From positions 1-64,000 of the forward strand of contig NZ_VOIW01000009.1 of assembly GCF_009659625.1 (NCBI RefSeq): a stretch of DNA of 64,000 bases. The letters run 5' to 3'. Shown piece after piece: positions 52,947-62,030 of the stretch. Origin of the DNA: Pseudomonas haemolytica. GTDB lineage: Bacteria; Pseudomonadota; Gammaproteobacteria; Pseudomonadales; Pseudomonadaceae. A program made the position numbers and the translations under genes. Under the pieces are notes generated by a model, which searched no databases, was not told the DNA's origin, and worked only from the letters and a program-made list of their open reading frames with translations. Position 1 is the stretch's first letter. Each line of letters starts with the position of its first letter.

Positions 52947-55338
52947 CCATCACGCCGTGGCAAAAACCCAGGCCGAACTGGCCGATCTGTTTGCCCAGGA
53001 CCTCACCTCCGGCGTCGGTCGCAGCGTCAAGCATGACAGCGCCGCCAAACACGTCAGCGGCGAAGCGCAGTACATCGATGACCGCCTGGAATTCCCCAAC
53101 CAGTTGCACCTGTATGCGCGCATGTCCGACCGCGCCCACGCCCGCATCATCAGCATCGACACCACGCCCTGCTATGCCTTCGACGGCGTGCGCATCGTCA
53201 TCACCCACGAAGACGTACCGGGCCTGAAAGACATCGGCCCGTTGATGCCCGGCGACCCCTTGCTGGCTATCGACACCGTGCAGTTTGTCGGCCAGGTGGT
53301 GCTGGCCGTGGCGGCCCGCGATCTTGAGACTGCGCGCAACGCGGCGATGGCGGCGGTAATCGAATATGAAGACCTCGAGCCGGTGCTGGATGTGGTCGAG
53401 GCCTTTCGCAACAAGCACTTCGTGCTCGACAGCCACACTCACCAACGCGGCGATTCTGCCGCTGCACTGGCGAGCGCCAAGCACCGAATCCAGGGCACCC
53501 TGCATATCGGCGGCCAGGAACACTTCTACCTGGAAACCCAGATTTCCTCGGTCATGCCCACCGAAGACGGCGGCATGATCGTCTACTGCTCCACGCAAAA
53601 CCCTACCGAAGTGCAGAAGCTGGTGGCCGAAGTACTCGACGTGTCGATGAACAAGATCGTGGTCGACATGCGCCGCATGGGCGGTGGTTTTGGCGGCAAG
53701 GAAACCCAGGCCGCCAGCCCGGCGTGCCTGTGTGCGGTGGTGGCGCGCCTGACCGGCCAGCCGACCAAGATGCGCCTGCCACGGGTCGAAGACATGCTGA
53801 TGACCGGCAAGCGCCACCCCTTCTATATCGAATACGACGTGGGCTTCGACGACAGCGGGCGCCTGCACGGGATCAACCTGGAGCTGGCGGGTAACTGCGG
53901 CTGCTCGCCAGACCTGTCCAACTCGATTGTCGACCGCGCCATGTTCCACGCCGACAACTCGTATTACCTGGGCGACGCCACCGTCAACGGCCATCGCTGC
54001 AAGACCAACACTGCGTCCAACACCGCCTACCGCGGCTTCGGCGGCCCCCAAGGCATGGTCGCCATCGAGGAAGTGATGGACGCCATTGCCCGCCACCTAG
54101 GCCAAGACCCGCTGGCAGTGCGCAAGGCCAACTACTATGGCAAGACCGAGCGCAACGTCACCCACTACTACCAGACCGTCGAGCACAACATGCTCGAGGA
54201 GATGACCGCCGAGCTGGAAGCCAGCAGCCAATACGCTGAGCGCCGCGAAGCGATCCGCTTGTACAACGCCCACAGCCCGATCCTGAAAAAGGGCCTGGCG
54301 CTGACGCCGGTGAAATTCGGTATTTCCTTTACTGCCAGCTTCCTTAACCAGGCTGGCGCGCTGATCCATATCTATACCGACGGCAGCATCCACCTGAACC
54401 ACGGCGGCACCGAGATGGGCCAGGGATTGAACACCAAGGTCGCGCAAGTGGTGGCCGAAGTGTTCCAGGTGGAAATCGACCGGGTACAGATCACCGCCAC
54501 CAACACTGACAAGGTGCCCAATACCTCTCCCACGGCCGCTTCCAGCGGTGCCGACCTGAACGGCAAGGCCGCACAGAACGCCGCCGAAACCATCAAGCAG
54601 CGCCTGGTGGAATTCGCCGCACGCAAGTACGACGTCAGCGAAGCAGACGTGGAATTTCGCAACGGGCATGTGCGGGTACGCGAGCAGATCCTGACCTTCG
54701 AGGCGTTGATCCAGCAGGCGTATTTCGCCCAGGTCTCACTGTCGAGCACTGGCTTCTACAAGACCCCGAAAATCTTCTACGACCGCAGCCAGGCCCGTGG
54801 TCGACCGTTCTACTACTTCGCTTTCGGCGCCGCCTGTTGCGAAGTGATCGTCGACACCCTGACCGGCGAATACAAGATGCTGCGCACCGACATCCTCCAC
54901 GATGTGGGCGCCTCGCTGAACCCGGCCATCGACATCGGCCAGGTCGAAGGCGGCTTTATCCAGGGCATGGGCTGGCTGACCATGGAGGAGTTGGTGTGGA
55001 ACAACAAGGGCAAGCTCATGACTAACGGCCCGGCCAGCTACAAGATACCAGCCGTGGCGGACATGCCGCTGGACCTGCGGGTGAAATTGGTGGAAAACCG
55101 CAAGAACCCGGAAGACACGGTGTTCCATTCCAAGGCGGTGGGCGAGCCGCCGTTCATGCTGGGGATTGCTTCCTGGTGTGCGATCAAGGATGCGGTGGCG
55201 AGTTTGGCTGACTATCGCCAGCAGCCGAAGATTGATGCGCCGGCGACACCGGAGCGGGTGTTGTGGGGATGTGAGCAGATGCGCCAGTTGCAAGTGGCTA
55301 AGGCTGTTGAGGCTGAAACTGAAATGGCTTCGCTCTAG
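52939..55338 (+). CDS. xdhB: Xanthine dehydrogenase molybdopterin subunit XdhB
   Basis: A 799-residue molybdenum-cofactor subunit that hydroxylates hypoxanthine to xanthine and uric acid. The MoCo-binding GGGFGGKET and AYRGFGGPQG motifs are present, as is the active-site region GEPPFMLGIA near the C-terminus (Glu of VGEPPFM). It starts 8 bases before the xdhA stop. The last 25 residues after MRQLQVAKA look non-conserved. Confidence 0.96.
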   Translation: MSNHHAVAKTQAELADLFAQDLTSGVGRSVKHDSAAKHVSGEAQYIDDRLEFPNQLHLYARMSDRAHARIISIDTTPCYAFDGVRIVITHEDVPGLKDIGPLMPGDPLLAIDTVQFVGQVVLAVAARDLETARNAAMAAVIEYEDLEPVLDVVEAFRNKHFVLDSHTHQRGDSAAALASAKHRIQGTLHIGGQEHFYLETQISSVMPTEDGGMIVYCSTQNPTEVQKLVAEVLDVSMNKIVVDMRRMGGGFGGKETQAASPACLCAVVARLTGQPTKMRLPRVEDMLMTGKRHPFYIEYDVGFDDSGRLHGINLELAGNCGCSPDLSNSIVDRAMFHADNSYYLGDATVNGHRCKTNTASNTAYRGFGGPQGMVAIEEVMDAIARHLGQDPLAVRKANYYGKTERNVTHYYQTVEHNMLEEMTAELEASSQYAERREAIRLYNAHSPILKKGLALTPVKFGISFTASFLNQAGALIHIYTDGSIHLNHGGTEMGQGLNTKVAQVVAEVFQVEIDRVQITATNTDKVPNTSPTAASSGADLNGKAAQNAAETIKQRLVEFAARKYDVSEADVEFRNGHVRVREQILTFEALIQQAYFAQVSLSSTGFYKTPKIFYDRSQARGRPFYYFAFGAACCEVIVDTLTGEYKMLRTDILHDVGASLNPAIDIGQVEGGFIQGMGWLTMEELVWNNKGKLMTNGPASYKIPAVADMPLDLRVKLVENRKNPEDTVFHSKAVGEPPFMLGIASWCAIKDAVASLADYRQQPKIDAPATPERVLWGCEQMRQLQVAKAVEAETEMASL

Positions 55339-55351
55339 ACCGAGGCGCTGC

Positions 55352-55437
55352 CATCGGGGGCAAGCCCCCTCTCACACTTGGAATGCATTTCAAATGTGGG
55401 AGGGGCGGTGCGACGATTCGACTTGCTCCCGATGACG
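55352..55437. repeat. REP doublet with an interrupted right arm between xdhB and xdhC
   Basis: The left REP is CATCGGGGGCAAGCCCCCTC. The right copy, GTGGGAGGGGC...TTGCTCCCGATG, carries about 16 extra bases (GGTGCGACGATTCGAC) in its loop. It lies inside the xdh operon. Confidence 0.7.
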
Positions 55438-55469
55438 GCCGAACTGACAACAGAGATGTTGAGGTGAAC

Positions 55470-56309
55470 ATGAACAACTGGATCAGCACCCTCGCCACCC
55501 TGCAGAACCAGGGCGAACCCTGCGTACTGGTGACCATCATCGAAGAGCTCGGCTCTACGCCGCGCAATGCCGGTTCGAAGATGGTGATCAGCGCTGCGCA
55601 CACCTTCGACACCATCGGTGGCGGGCACCTGGAATACAAGGCGATGCAGATCGCCCGCGACATGCTTGTGCGTGGTCAGCAAAACACCCATCTGGAGCGC
55701 TTCAGCCTGGGCGCCAGCCTCGGCCAGTGCTGCGGTGGCGTGACCGTGCTGCTGTTCGAACCCATGGGCCAGGTGCAGGCGCAGATCGCAGTGTTTGGCG
55801 CCGGCCACGTGGGGCGTGCGCTGGTGCCGTTGCTGGCGAGCCTGCCATGTCGGGTGCGCTGGATCGATTCGCGCGATCAGGAATTCCCGGAGAATATCCC
55901 CCAAGGCGTGCGTAAAATCGTCAGCGAAGAGCCGGTCGATGAAATCGCCGACCTGCCAGTGGGCAGTTACTGCATCGTCATGACCCACAATCACGCGCTG
56001 GACCTGGAGCTGACCGCCGCCCTGCTCAAGCGTAATGACTTCGCCTACTTCGGCTTGATCGGCTCGAAGACCAAGCGGGTGAAGTTCGAACACCGCCTGC
56101 GTGACCGCGGCTTCGACACCGCGCAGTTGCAACGCATGCGCTGCCCCATGGGCCTCACCGAGGTCAAGGGCAAGTTGCCGATGGAGATCGCCATCTCCAT
56201 CGCCGGCGAAATCATCGCCACCTATAACGCCAATTTCGGCCAGCACACTGCCGGCGCCGAACCCATTGCCAAACTGCTGCCGGCTTCGCGCCGCAGCCAA
56301 GCTATCTAA
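55470..56309 (+). CDS. xdhC: Xanthine dehydrogenase accessory protein XdhC
   Basis: A 279-residue XdhC/CoxI-family protein that binds sulfurated molybdenum cofactor and loads it into XdhB. The N-terminal CoxI domain includes STPRNAGSKMV and TIGGGHLEYKA with a cysteine in LGQCCGG; the C-terminal Rossmann-like domain starts AVFGAGHVGRALVPLL. The ATG at 55470 follows GAGGTGAAC. It is separated from xdhB by a REP and from guaD by 12 bases. Confidence 0.95.
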   Translation: MNNWISTLATLQNQGEPCVLVTIIEELGSTPRNAGSKMVISAAHTFDTIGGGHLEYKAMQIARDMLVRGQQNTHLERFSLGASLGQCCGGVTVLLFEPMGQVQAQIAVFGAGHVGRALVPLLASLPCRVRWIDSRDQEFPENIPQGVRKIVSEEPVDEIADLPVGSYCIVMTHNHALDLELTAALLKRNDFAYFGLIGSKTKRVKFEHRLRDRGFDTAQLQRMRCPMGLTEVKGKLPMEIAISIAGEIIATYNANFGQHTAGAEPIAKLLPASRRSQAI

Positions 56310-56321
56310 GTTGAGATAACC

Positions 56322-57626
56322 ATGCCTTTGACTCGCAAAGCCTACCGTGCCGCCATCCTGCACAGCATCGACGACCCTGCCATCGTTGGTATCGAAGCGT
56401 CCTACGAGTACTTCGAAGACGGGCTATTGGTGATCGATAACGGTCAAATCAGCGCACTCGGTCACGCCAGCGACTTGCTACCGAGCCTGCCCGCCGATAT
56501 CGACATCACCCATTACCAGGACGCGCTGATCACCCCCGGCCTGATCGACACCCATATCCACCTGCCGCAGACCGGTATGGTCGGCGCCTATGGCGAGCAA
56601 CTGCTGGACTGGCTCAACACCTACACCTTCCCGTGTGAAAGCCAGTTCGCCGACAAGGCCCACGCCGAGGAAGTCGCGGATATCTTCATCAAGGAACTGC
56701 TGCGCAACGGCACCACCACCGCATTGGTGTTCGGCAGCGTGCACCCGCAATCGGTGAACTCGTTCTTTGAAGCGGCCGAAAAGCTCGACCTGCGCATGAT
56801 CGCCGGCAAAGTCATGATGGACCGCAACGCGCCGGATTATCTGACCGACACCGCCGAATCCGGCTACCAGGAAAGCAAGACGCTGATTGAGCGCTGGCAC
56901 GGCAAAGGCCGCCTGCATTATGCGGTGACGCCACGCTTCGCCCCCACCAGCACGCCGGAGCAATTGACGCTGGCCGGGAAACTGCTGGGCGAATACCCCG
57001 ACCTGTACATGCAGACCCACATCAGCGAGAACAAGCAGGAAGTGGAATGGGTGAAGGAACTGTTCCCGGAGCGCAATGGTTACCTGGATGTATACGACCA
57101 CTACAAATTGCTCGGCGAGCGCTCGGTGTTTGCCCACGGCGTGCACCTGTGCGATGACGAGTGTGCACGCTTGGCAGAGGCCGGCTCTGCGGTAGCGTTC
57201 TGCCCGACTTCGAACTTCTTTCTCGGCAGCGGCTTGTTCAACCTGCCGATGGCGGAGAAGCACAAGCTGAACGTGGGCCTGGGCACCGACGTGGGCGGCG
57301 GCACCAGCTTTTCGCTGCTGCAAACACTCAATGAAGCCTACAAGGTCATGCAACTGCAAGGTGCGCGGTTGAGCCCGTTCAAGTCGCTGTACCTGGCGAC
57401 CCTGGGCGGCGCACGGGCGCTGCGTCTGGAAGACAAGATCGGCACCTTGCAGCCGGGTACGGATGCGGACTTCCTGGTGTTGGACTACAACGCCACGCCG
57501 CTGCTGAGCTATCGCTTGAAGCAGGCCAATAACATTGCCGAGACGTTGTTTGTGCTGATGACGCTGGGGGATGATCGGGCGGTGTTGCAGACCTACGCTG
57601 CCGGCCAACTCGTGCACCAACGCTGA
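56322..57626 (+). CDS. guaD: Guanine deaminase
   Basis: A 434-residue amidohydrolase converting guanine to xanthine, the substrate of XdhAB. Zinc-binding motifs are visible: DTHIHLPQTGM, QTHISENKQEV, GVHLCDDEC and GTDVGGGTSFS. The length and TPGLIDTHIHLPQ match bacterial GuaD. It ends the xdh operon, which is closed by a long REP hairpin. Confidence 0.95.
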   Translation: MPLTRKAYRAAILHSIDDPAIVGIEASYEYFEDGLLVIDNGQISALGHASDLLPSLPADIDITHYQDALITPGLIDTHIHLPQTGMVGAYGEQLLDWLNTYTFPCESQFADKAHAEEVADIFIKELLRNGTTTALVFGSVHPQSVNSFFEAAEKLDLRMIAGKVMMDRNAPDYLTDTAESGYQESKTLIERWHGKGRLHYAVTPRFAPTSTPEQLTLAGKLLGEYPDLYMQTHISENKQEVEWVKELFPERNGYLDVYDHYKLLGERSVFAHGVHLCDDECARLAEAGSAVAFCPTSNFFLGSGLFNLPMAEKHKLNVGLGTDVGGGTSFSLLQTLNEAYKVMQLQGARLSPFKSLYLATLGGARALRLEDKIGTLQPGTDADFLVLDYNATPLLSYRLKQANNIAETLFVLMTLGDDRAVLQTYAAGQLVHQR

Positions 57627-57646
57627 TTCCAGCCACAACACAAAAC

Positions 57647-57742
57647 AAATGTGGGAGGGGGCTTGCTCCCGATAGCGGTGTGTCAGTCAGCCTGTCTGCT
57701 ACTGACACTCTGCTATCGGGAGCAAACCCCCTCCCACATTTG
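57647..57742. repeat. Long REP inverted repeat after guaD
   Basis: AAATGTGGGAGGGGGCTTGC at the left is matched by GCAAACCCCCTCCCACATTT at the right, with further pairing (CGATAGC / GCTATCG) toward the centre. It separates guaD from the convergent GntR gene and can end both transcripts. Confidence 0.8.
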
Positions 57743-57763
57743 GTTCCGGGTGCACCTGGGAAA

Positions 57764-58528
57764 CTACAGTTTGACCGAAGAACGCCCCGGCTTCTTGGTC
57801 TGCAACAAATGCGAGAACACCGCATGCAAATCATCCGACGCGCTTTCCTCATCGAGGTTGAGCTTGCTGTCGATGTGATCCATGTGATGCATCATCAAGT
57901 CCACCGCCAGCACCGCATCGCGGGCTTCGATCGCGTCGATCAACTGGGTGTGTTCATCGTAGGAACAGTGCGAGCGGTTGCCGCTTTCGTACTGGGCGAT
58001 GATCAGTGAAGTCTGGGACACCAGGCTGCGCTGGAAGCTGATCAGCGGCGCGTTCTTTGCCGCCTCGGCCAGTTTCAAGTGGAACTCGCCGGAAAGACGG
58101 ATACCCGCACCGCGATCGCCGCGCGAGAAGCTGTCGCGCTCATCGTTGACCATCTGGCGCAACTCGGCCAATTGCTCGGCCGTGGCGTGCTGCACCGCCA
58201 ACTCCGTGATCGCCCGCTCCACCAGGCGCCGGGCCATGAACACCTGGCGCGCTTCTTCGACGCTTGGGCTGGCCACCACCGCACCGCGATTGGGCCGCAG
58301 CAGTACCACGCCTTCATGGGCCAGGCGCGACAGCGCACGACGAATGATGGTGCGGCTCACGCCGAAGATCTCGCCCAGTGCCTCTTCACTCAATTTGGTT
58401 CCGGGCGCCAGGCGTTGTTCGAGGATCGCCTCGAAGATATGCGCATAGACGATATCGTCCTGGGTTCCGCTGCGACCGGCCTTGCCGGCTCGCGGTTGTT
58501 TCTTGAGAGGTTGCAACTGTTCGTTCAT
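57764..58528 (-). CDS. GntR/FCD-family regulator
   Basis: A 254-residue GntR regulator. A 25-residue basic N-terminal extension precedes the winged helix (VYAHIFEAILEQRLAPGTKL and FGVSRTIIRRALSRL), followed by an FCD effector domain with helical segments through about residue 235. The ATG at 58528 is used; a GTG at 58534 is the alternative. It is divergent from the BenE-family transporter and near guaD, so it may control purine or aromatic-acid uptake. Confidence 0.9.
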   Translation of the reverse strand: MNEQLQPLKKQPRAGKAGRSGTQDDIVYAHIFEAILEQRLAPGTKLSEEALGEIFGVSRTIIRRALSRLAHEGVVLLRPNRGAVVASPSVEEARQVFMARRLVERAITELAVQHATAEQLAELRQMVNDERDSFSRGDRGAGIRLSGEFHLKLAEAAKNAPLISFQRSLVSQTSLIIAQYESGNRSHCSYDEHTQLIDAIEARDAVLAVDLMMHHMDHIDSKLNLDEESASDDLHAVFSHLLQTKKPGRSSVKL

Positions 58529-58615
58529 GGGCACTCGGGTTTGGAGAACGGCGGCGAAATAAGGTAATACGGCAACGACGCTACGCTGGCAAGTATCGCC
58601 TAAAAACAGCGCACA

Positions 58616-58625
58616 TTGTACACAA
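58616..58625. promoter_or_regulatory. Candidate GntR/FCD operator
   Basis: TTGTACACAA has the inverted TTGT-N2-ACAA layout and the GTNNAC core seen in FCD-type GntR operators. It lies between the divergent GntR and transporter genes. Confidence 0.4.
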
Positions 58626-58753
58626 CCGGATGCGCCAACACACTGTACGGCTGTTTGCGGGCCCGGCTGTATTGCAATGAGTCGTTACGTTTGAGTTTAG
58701 GCTTGAATCTCTGCCGTCACCGGCAAATCCCAGGCAAGAAGGAACACCTTTCC

Positions 58754-59944
58754 ATGACCGACGCCACCCAAGCGCCCTTGCGCCCGCTGGCCGACACTTC
58801 TGCGTCGGCCGTCGTCGCCGGCTTTATCGCCATGATGACCGGCTATACCAGCTCCCTGGTGCTGATGTTCCAGGCCGGCCAGGCCGCTGGCTTGACCACG
58901 GCGCAGATTTCTTCATGGATCTGGGCAATCTCCATTGGCATGGCGGTGTGCAGCATCGGCCTGTCGCTGCGCTACCGCACGCCGATCACCATCGCTTGGT
59001 CCACACCCGGCGCGGCGCTGTTGATCACCAGCCTTGGCGGCGTGAGTTATGGAGAAGCCATCGGCGCCTATATCACCTGCGCGGTACTGGTGACGCTGTG
59101 CGGGCTGACCGGCAGCTTTGAAAAGCTGGTCAAGCGGATTCCGGCGTCGCTGGCGGCGGCGTTGCTGGCCGGAATCCTGTTCAAGATCGGCAGCGAGATT
59201 TTCGTCGCCGCGCAGCATCGCACCGGCCTGGTGCTGGGGATGTTTTTCACCTACCTGGTCATCAAGCGCCTGTCACCGCGTTATGCGGTGCTGGCTGCCT
59301 TGCTCATCGGCACCGCCTTGTCAGGGCTGATGGGGCTGCTGGACTTCAGCGGCTTCCACTTGGAAGTGGCGACGCCGGTATGGACTACGCCGCACTTCTC
59401 ACTGGCGGCGACGATCAGCATCGGCATTCCGCTGTTCGTGGTGGCCATGACCTCGCAGAACATGCCAGGCGTCGCCGTGCTGCGGGCCGACGGCTACAAC
59501 GTGCCGGCTTCGCCACTGATCACCACCACCGGCCTGGCCTCGCTGGTGCTGGCCCCGTTCGGCTCCCACGGCATCAACCTGGCAGCGATCAGCGCCGCGA
59601 TCTGCACCGGGCCGCACGCCCATGAGGACCGCAACAAGCGCTACACCGCAGCGGTGTGGTGCGGGGTGTTCTATGGGATTGCCGGGGTATTCGGCGCGAC
59701 CTTGGCGGCGTTGTTCGCAGCCCTGCCCAAGGAGTTGGTGCTGTCGATTGCAGCCTTGGCGCTGTTTGGCTCGATCATCAATGGCCTGAGTATCGCCATG
59801 AATGAGCCGAAGGAACGGGAAGCGGCGCTGATCACCTTTATGGTCACCGCGTCAGGCTTGACGTTGTTTTCCATCGGTTCGGCGTTCTGGGGGATTGTTG
59901 CGGGGGTGTTGACGCTGCTGATTCTGAATTGGCGCAAGGCATAA
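58754..59944 (+). CDS. BenE-family benzoate/H+ symporter-like transporter
   Basis: A 396-residue membrane protein with about twelve helices. The BenE signature is clear: MTGYTSSLVLMFQAGQAAGL, SLRYRTPITIAWSTPGAAL and AMTSQNMPGVAVL. BenE transports benzoate with protons. No benzoate genes are nearby, and its neighbours are purine genes, so its real substrate is uncertain. The start at 58754 has AAGGAACACC upstream. A bidirectional terminator follows. Confidence 0.92.
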   Translation: MTDATQAPLRPLADTSASAVVAGFIAMMTGYTSSLVLMFQAGQAAGLTTAQISSWIWAISIGMAVCSIGLSLRYRTPITIAWSTPGAALLITSLGGVSYGEAIGAYITCAVLVTLCGLTGSFEKLVKRIPASLAAALLAGILFKIGSEIFVAAQHRTGLVLGMFFTYLVIKRLSPRYAVLAALLIGTALSGLMGLLDFSGFHLEVATPVWTTPHFSLAATISIGIPLFVVAMTSQNMPGVAVLRADGYNVPASPLITTTGLASLVLAPFGSHGINLAAISAAICTGPHAHEDRNKRYTAAVWCGVFYGIAGVFGATLAALFAALPKELVLSIAALALFGSIINGLSIAMNEPKEREAALITFMVTASGLTLFSIGSAFWGIVAGVLTLLILNWRKA

Positions 59945-59976
59945 AAAAACGGCGACCTGAGGGTCGCCGTTTTTTT
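59943..59976. terminator. Bidirectional rho-independent terminator
   Basis: AAAAAAACGGCGACC-TGAG-GGTCGCCGTTTTTTT forms a perfect stem with A and T runs on either side, between the convergent transporter and yggL-like genes. Confidence 0.92.
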
Positions 59977-59980
59977 AGTA

Positions 59981-60325
59981 TCACTTAGCCGCGTTGATCG
60001 GCTTTTCCGGATACCACACGTCCAGCAGCGGGCTGACTTCAGCCTTGGTCAGCTCGGAACGGGTTTTCAGCCAGGCTTCAACAGCAGCGCGCTGCTCTTC
60101 GGAAACCGAGCCACGCTTCTGCAGGCAAACCAGACCGTAGTCATCGCCGCCGACATAGCCCAGACCATTGGCTTCCATGGCTTCTTTGATGAATGCTTCG
60201 AGGAAAGCGTCGATAGCTTCTTCACTCAGGCCTTCGTTGAAGTCCAGGTTCAGTTCGAAACCCAGCTCTTGAAATTCATCAACGCACAGTTTTTTGCGCA
60301 GACGCTGGGAACGGTTAGTCGCCAT
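59981..60325 (-). CDS. YggL-family (DUF469) protein
   Basis: A 114-residue acidic protein of the YggL family, with the conserved start NRSQRLRKKLCVDEFQELGF and the segment GLGYVGGDDYGLVCLQKRG. YggL associates with the 50S ribosomal subunit in E. coli; its role is poorly defined. The start at 60325 fits the family, and GAGGATTG lies just upstream on the minus strand. Single gene. Confidence 0.9.
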   Translation of the reverse strand: MATNRSQRLRKKLCVDEFQELGFELNLDFNEGLSEEAIDAFLEAFIKEAMEANGLGYVGGDDYGLVCLQKRGSVSEEQRAAVEAWLKTRSELTKAEVSPLLDVWYPEKPINAAK

Positions 60326-60562
60326 TGGAACAATCCTCATAAGTAATAACGGGCGGCACTTTAGCAGTTTAAGGCAGCGATTGCCCGACTCTCTGGGACC
60401 AGCGGGCAAATGCCGGGCAAAAAAACCGCGATTAGCAGCTATCGTTCAGCTACAAGTGGTTCCAGCTTGGGGCATAATGCCGACACTTTCGTGACCAATG
60501 AGGGATTTTCTTCCATACCCCTCGTCTTTTTCACCCTCCTCAGCAGTAGGGTTTTACTTCTT

Positions 60563-62023
60563 ATGATCAAATCTTTACGTTCAGTGTTATTCGCCGGTTT
60601 CCTGTTGCCACTGGCCTTCTGCGCCACTGCCGCCCCCATCAACACCACCCTGCCACCCAGCGTTGCTCAGGCCCTGCAAAAAGCCAAGCTGCAAAACACC
60701 GCGCTGTCTTTGGTCATGCTGCCGCTCAACGGCCCCGGCACCCCCACCGTGTTCAACGCCGACGTCTCAGTGAACCCGGCGTCCACCATGAAGCTGGTGA
60801 CCACCTACGCGGCCCTCGAAATGCTCGGCCCCAACCATCAGTGGAAGACCGAGTTCTACACCGACGGTACCCTCAGCGGCGGCGTATTGCGCGGCAACCT
60901 GTACCTCAAGGGCGGCGGCGATCCCAAGCTGAACATGGAAAAACTCTGGCTGCTGATGCGTGACCTGCGCGCCAATGGCGTGCAGCAAGTCACCGGCGAC
61001 TTGGTGCTGGACCGCAACTTCTTCAACCCGCCGCAATTGCCCGAGTTCAATGACGACGGCAACGACGAGAACAAGCCGTTCCTGGTCAAGCCCGACGCCT
61101 TGCTGGTCAACCTCAAGGCCCTGCGCTTCGTGACCCGCAATGATTCGGGGCGAGTGATCGTGTCGGTCGAACCGCCGATTGCCAGCATTCGCATCGACAA
61201 CCAAGTGAAAGTCAGCAACGCCAAGCAATGCACCGGCGATGTGCGCTACAGCCCGGTGACCGCCGCCGATGGCAGTGTGACCGTAACCGTCAGCGGCCAA
61301 CTGGCGGATGGCTGCAGCTCGCAGACTTACCTGTCGCTGCTCGACCACGCCACCTACACCGCTGGTGCCGTGCGTGCAATCTGGAAGGAACTGGGCGGCA
61401 CGATCCAGGGCCGTGATATCCAGGCGCCAGTGCCCAAGGATGCCAAAGTACTGGCCCGTGCCTTCTCGCCGGACCTGGCGGAAATCATCCGCGACATCAA
61501 CAAGTACAGTAACAACACCATGGCCCAGCAGCTGTTCCTGAGCCTGGGTGCACAGTTTCGCAACGACGCCGATGGCGACGATGCCAAGGCCGCGCAACGC
61601 GTGGTGCGCCAGTGGCTGGCCAAGAAAGGCATCACCGCGCCGCACCTGGTGATGGAGAACGGCTCCGGCCTGTCCCGCGCCGAACGCGTCAGCGCTCGCG
61701 AGATGGCGGCCATGCTGCAAGCAGCCTGGAGAAGCCCCTATGCGGCGGAGTACATCAGCTCGATGCCGATCGCCGGCACCGACGGCACCATGCGTAAACG
61801 CCTGAAAACCACCGCCATGCGCGGCGAAGCCCATGTGAAGACTGGCACCTTGAACACCGTGCGTGCCATCGCCGGGTACAGCCGCGACAACAATGGCAAT
61901 ACTTGGGCCGTGGTGGCGATTCTCAACGACTCGAAACCCTGGGGAGCTTCGTCGGTGTTGGACCAGGTGCTGCTGGACCTGTATCGCCAGCCCAAGCTGA
62001 CGGCCACCGCGCCAGTACTTTAG
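60563..62023 (+). CDS. dacB: D-alanyl-D-alanine carboxypeptidase/endopeptidase PBP4
   Basis: A 486-residue periplasmic enzyme (peptidase S13) with a signal peptide in residues 1-24 (SVLFAGFLLPLAFCATAA). The active-site SxxK is Ser74-Thr-Met-Lys77, SxN occurs in KYSNNTMAQQ, and KTG in HVKTGTLN. It trims peptide cross-links in peptidoglycan. The ATG at 60563 is chosen because the signal peptide starts there; the frame extends to 60410 without an obvious signal. Confidence 0.95.
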   Translation: MIKSLRSVLFAGFLLPLAFCATAAPINTTLPPSVAQALQKAKLQNTALSLVMLPLNGPGTPTVFNADVSVNPASTMKLVTTYAALEMLGPNHQWKTEFYTDGTLSGGVLRGNLYLKGGGDPKLNMEKLWLLMRDLRANGVQQVTGDLVLDRNFFNPPQLPEFNDDGNDENKPFLVKPDALLVNLKALRFVTRNDSGRVIVSVEPPIASIRIDNQVKVSNAKQCTGDVRYSPVTAADGSVTVTVSGQLADGCSSQTYLSLLDHATYTAGAVRAIWKELGGTIQGRDIQAPVPKDAKVLARAFSPDLAEIIRDINKYSNNTMAQQLFLSLGAQFRNDADGDDAKAAQRVVRQWLAKKGITAPHLVMENGSGLSRAERVSAREMAAMLQAAWRSPYAAEYISSMPIAGTDGTMRKRLKTTAMRGEAHVKTGTLNTVRAIAGYSRDNNGNTWAVVAILNDSKPWGASSVLDQVLLDLYRQPKLTATAPVL

Positions 62024-62030
62024 TCGGCAC

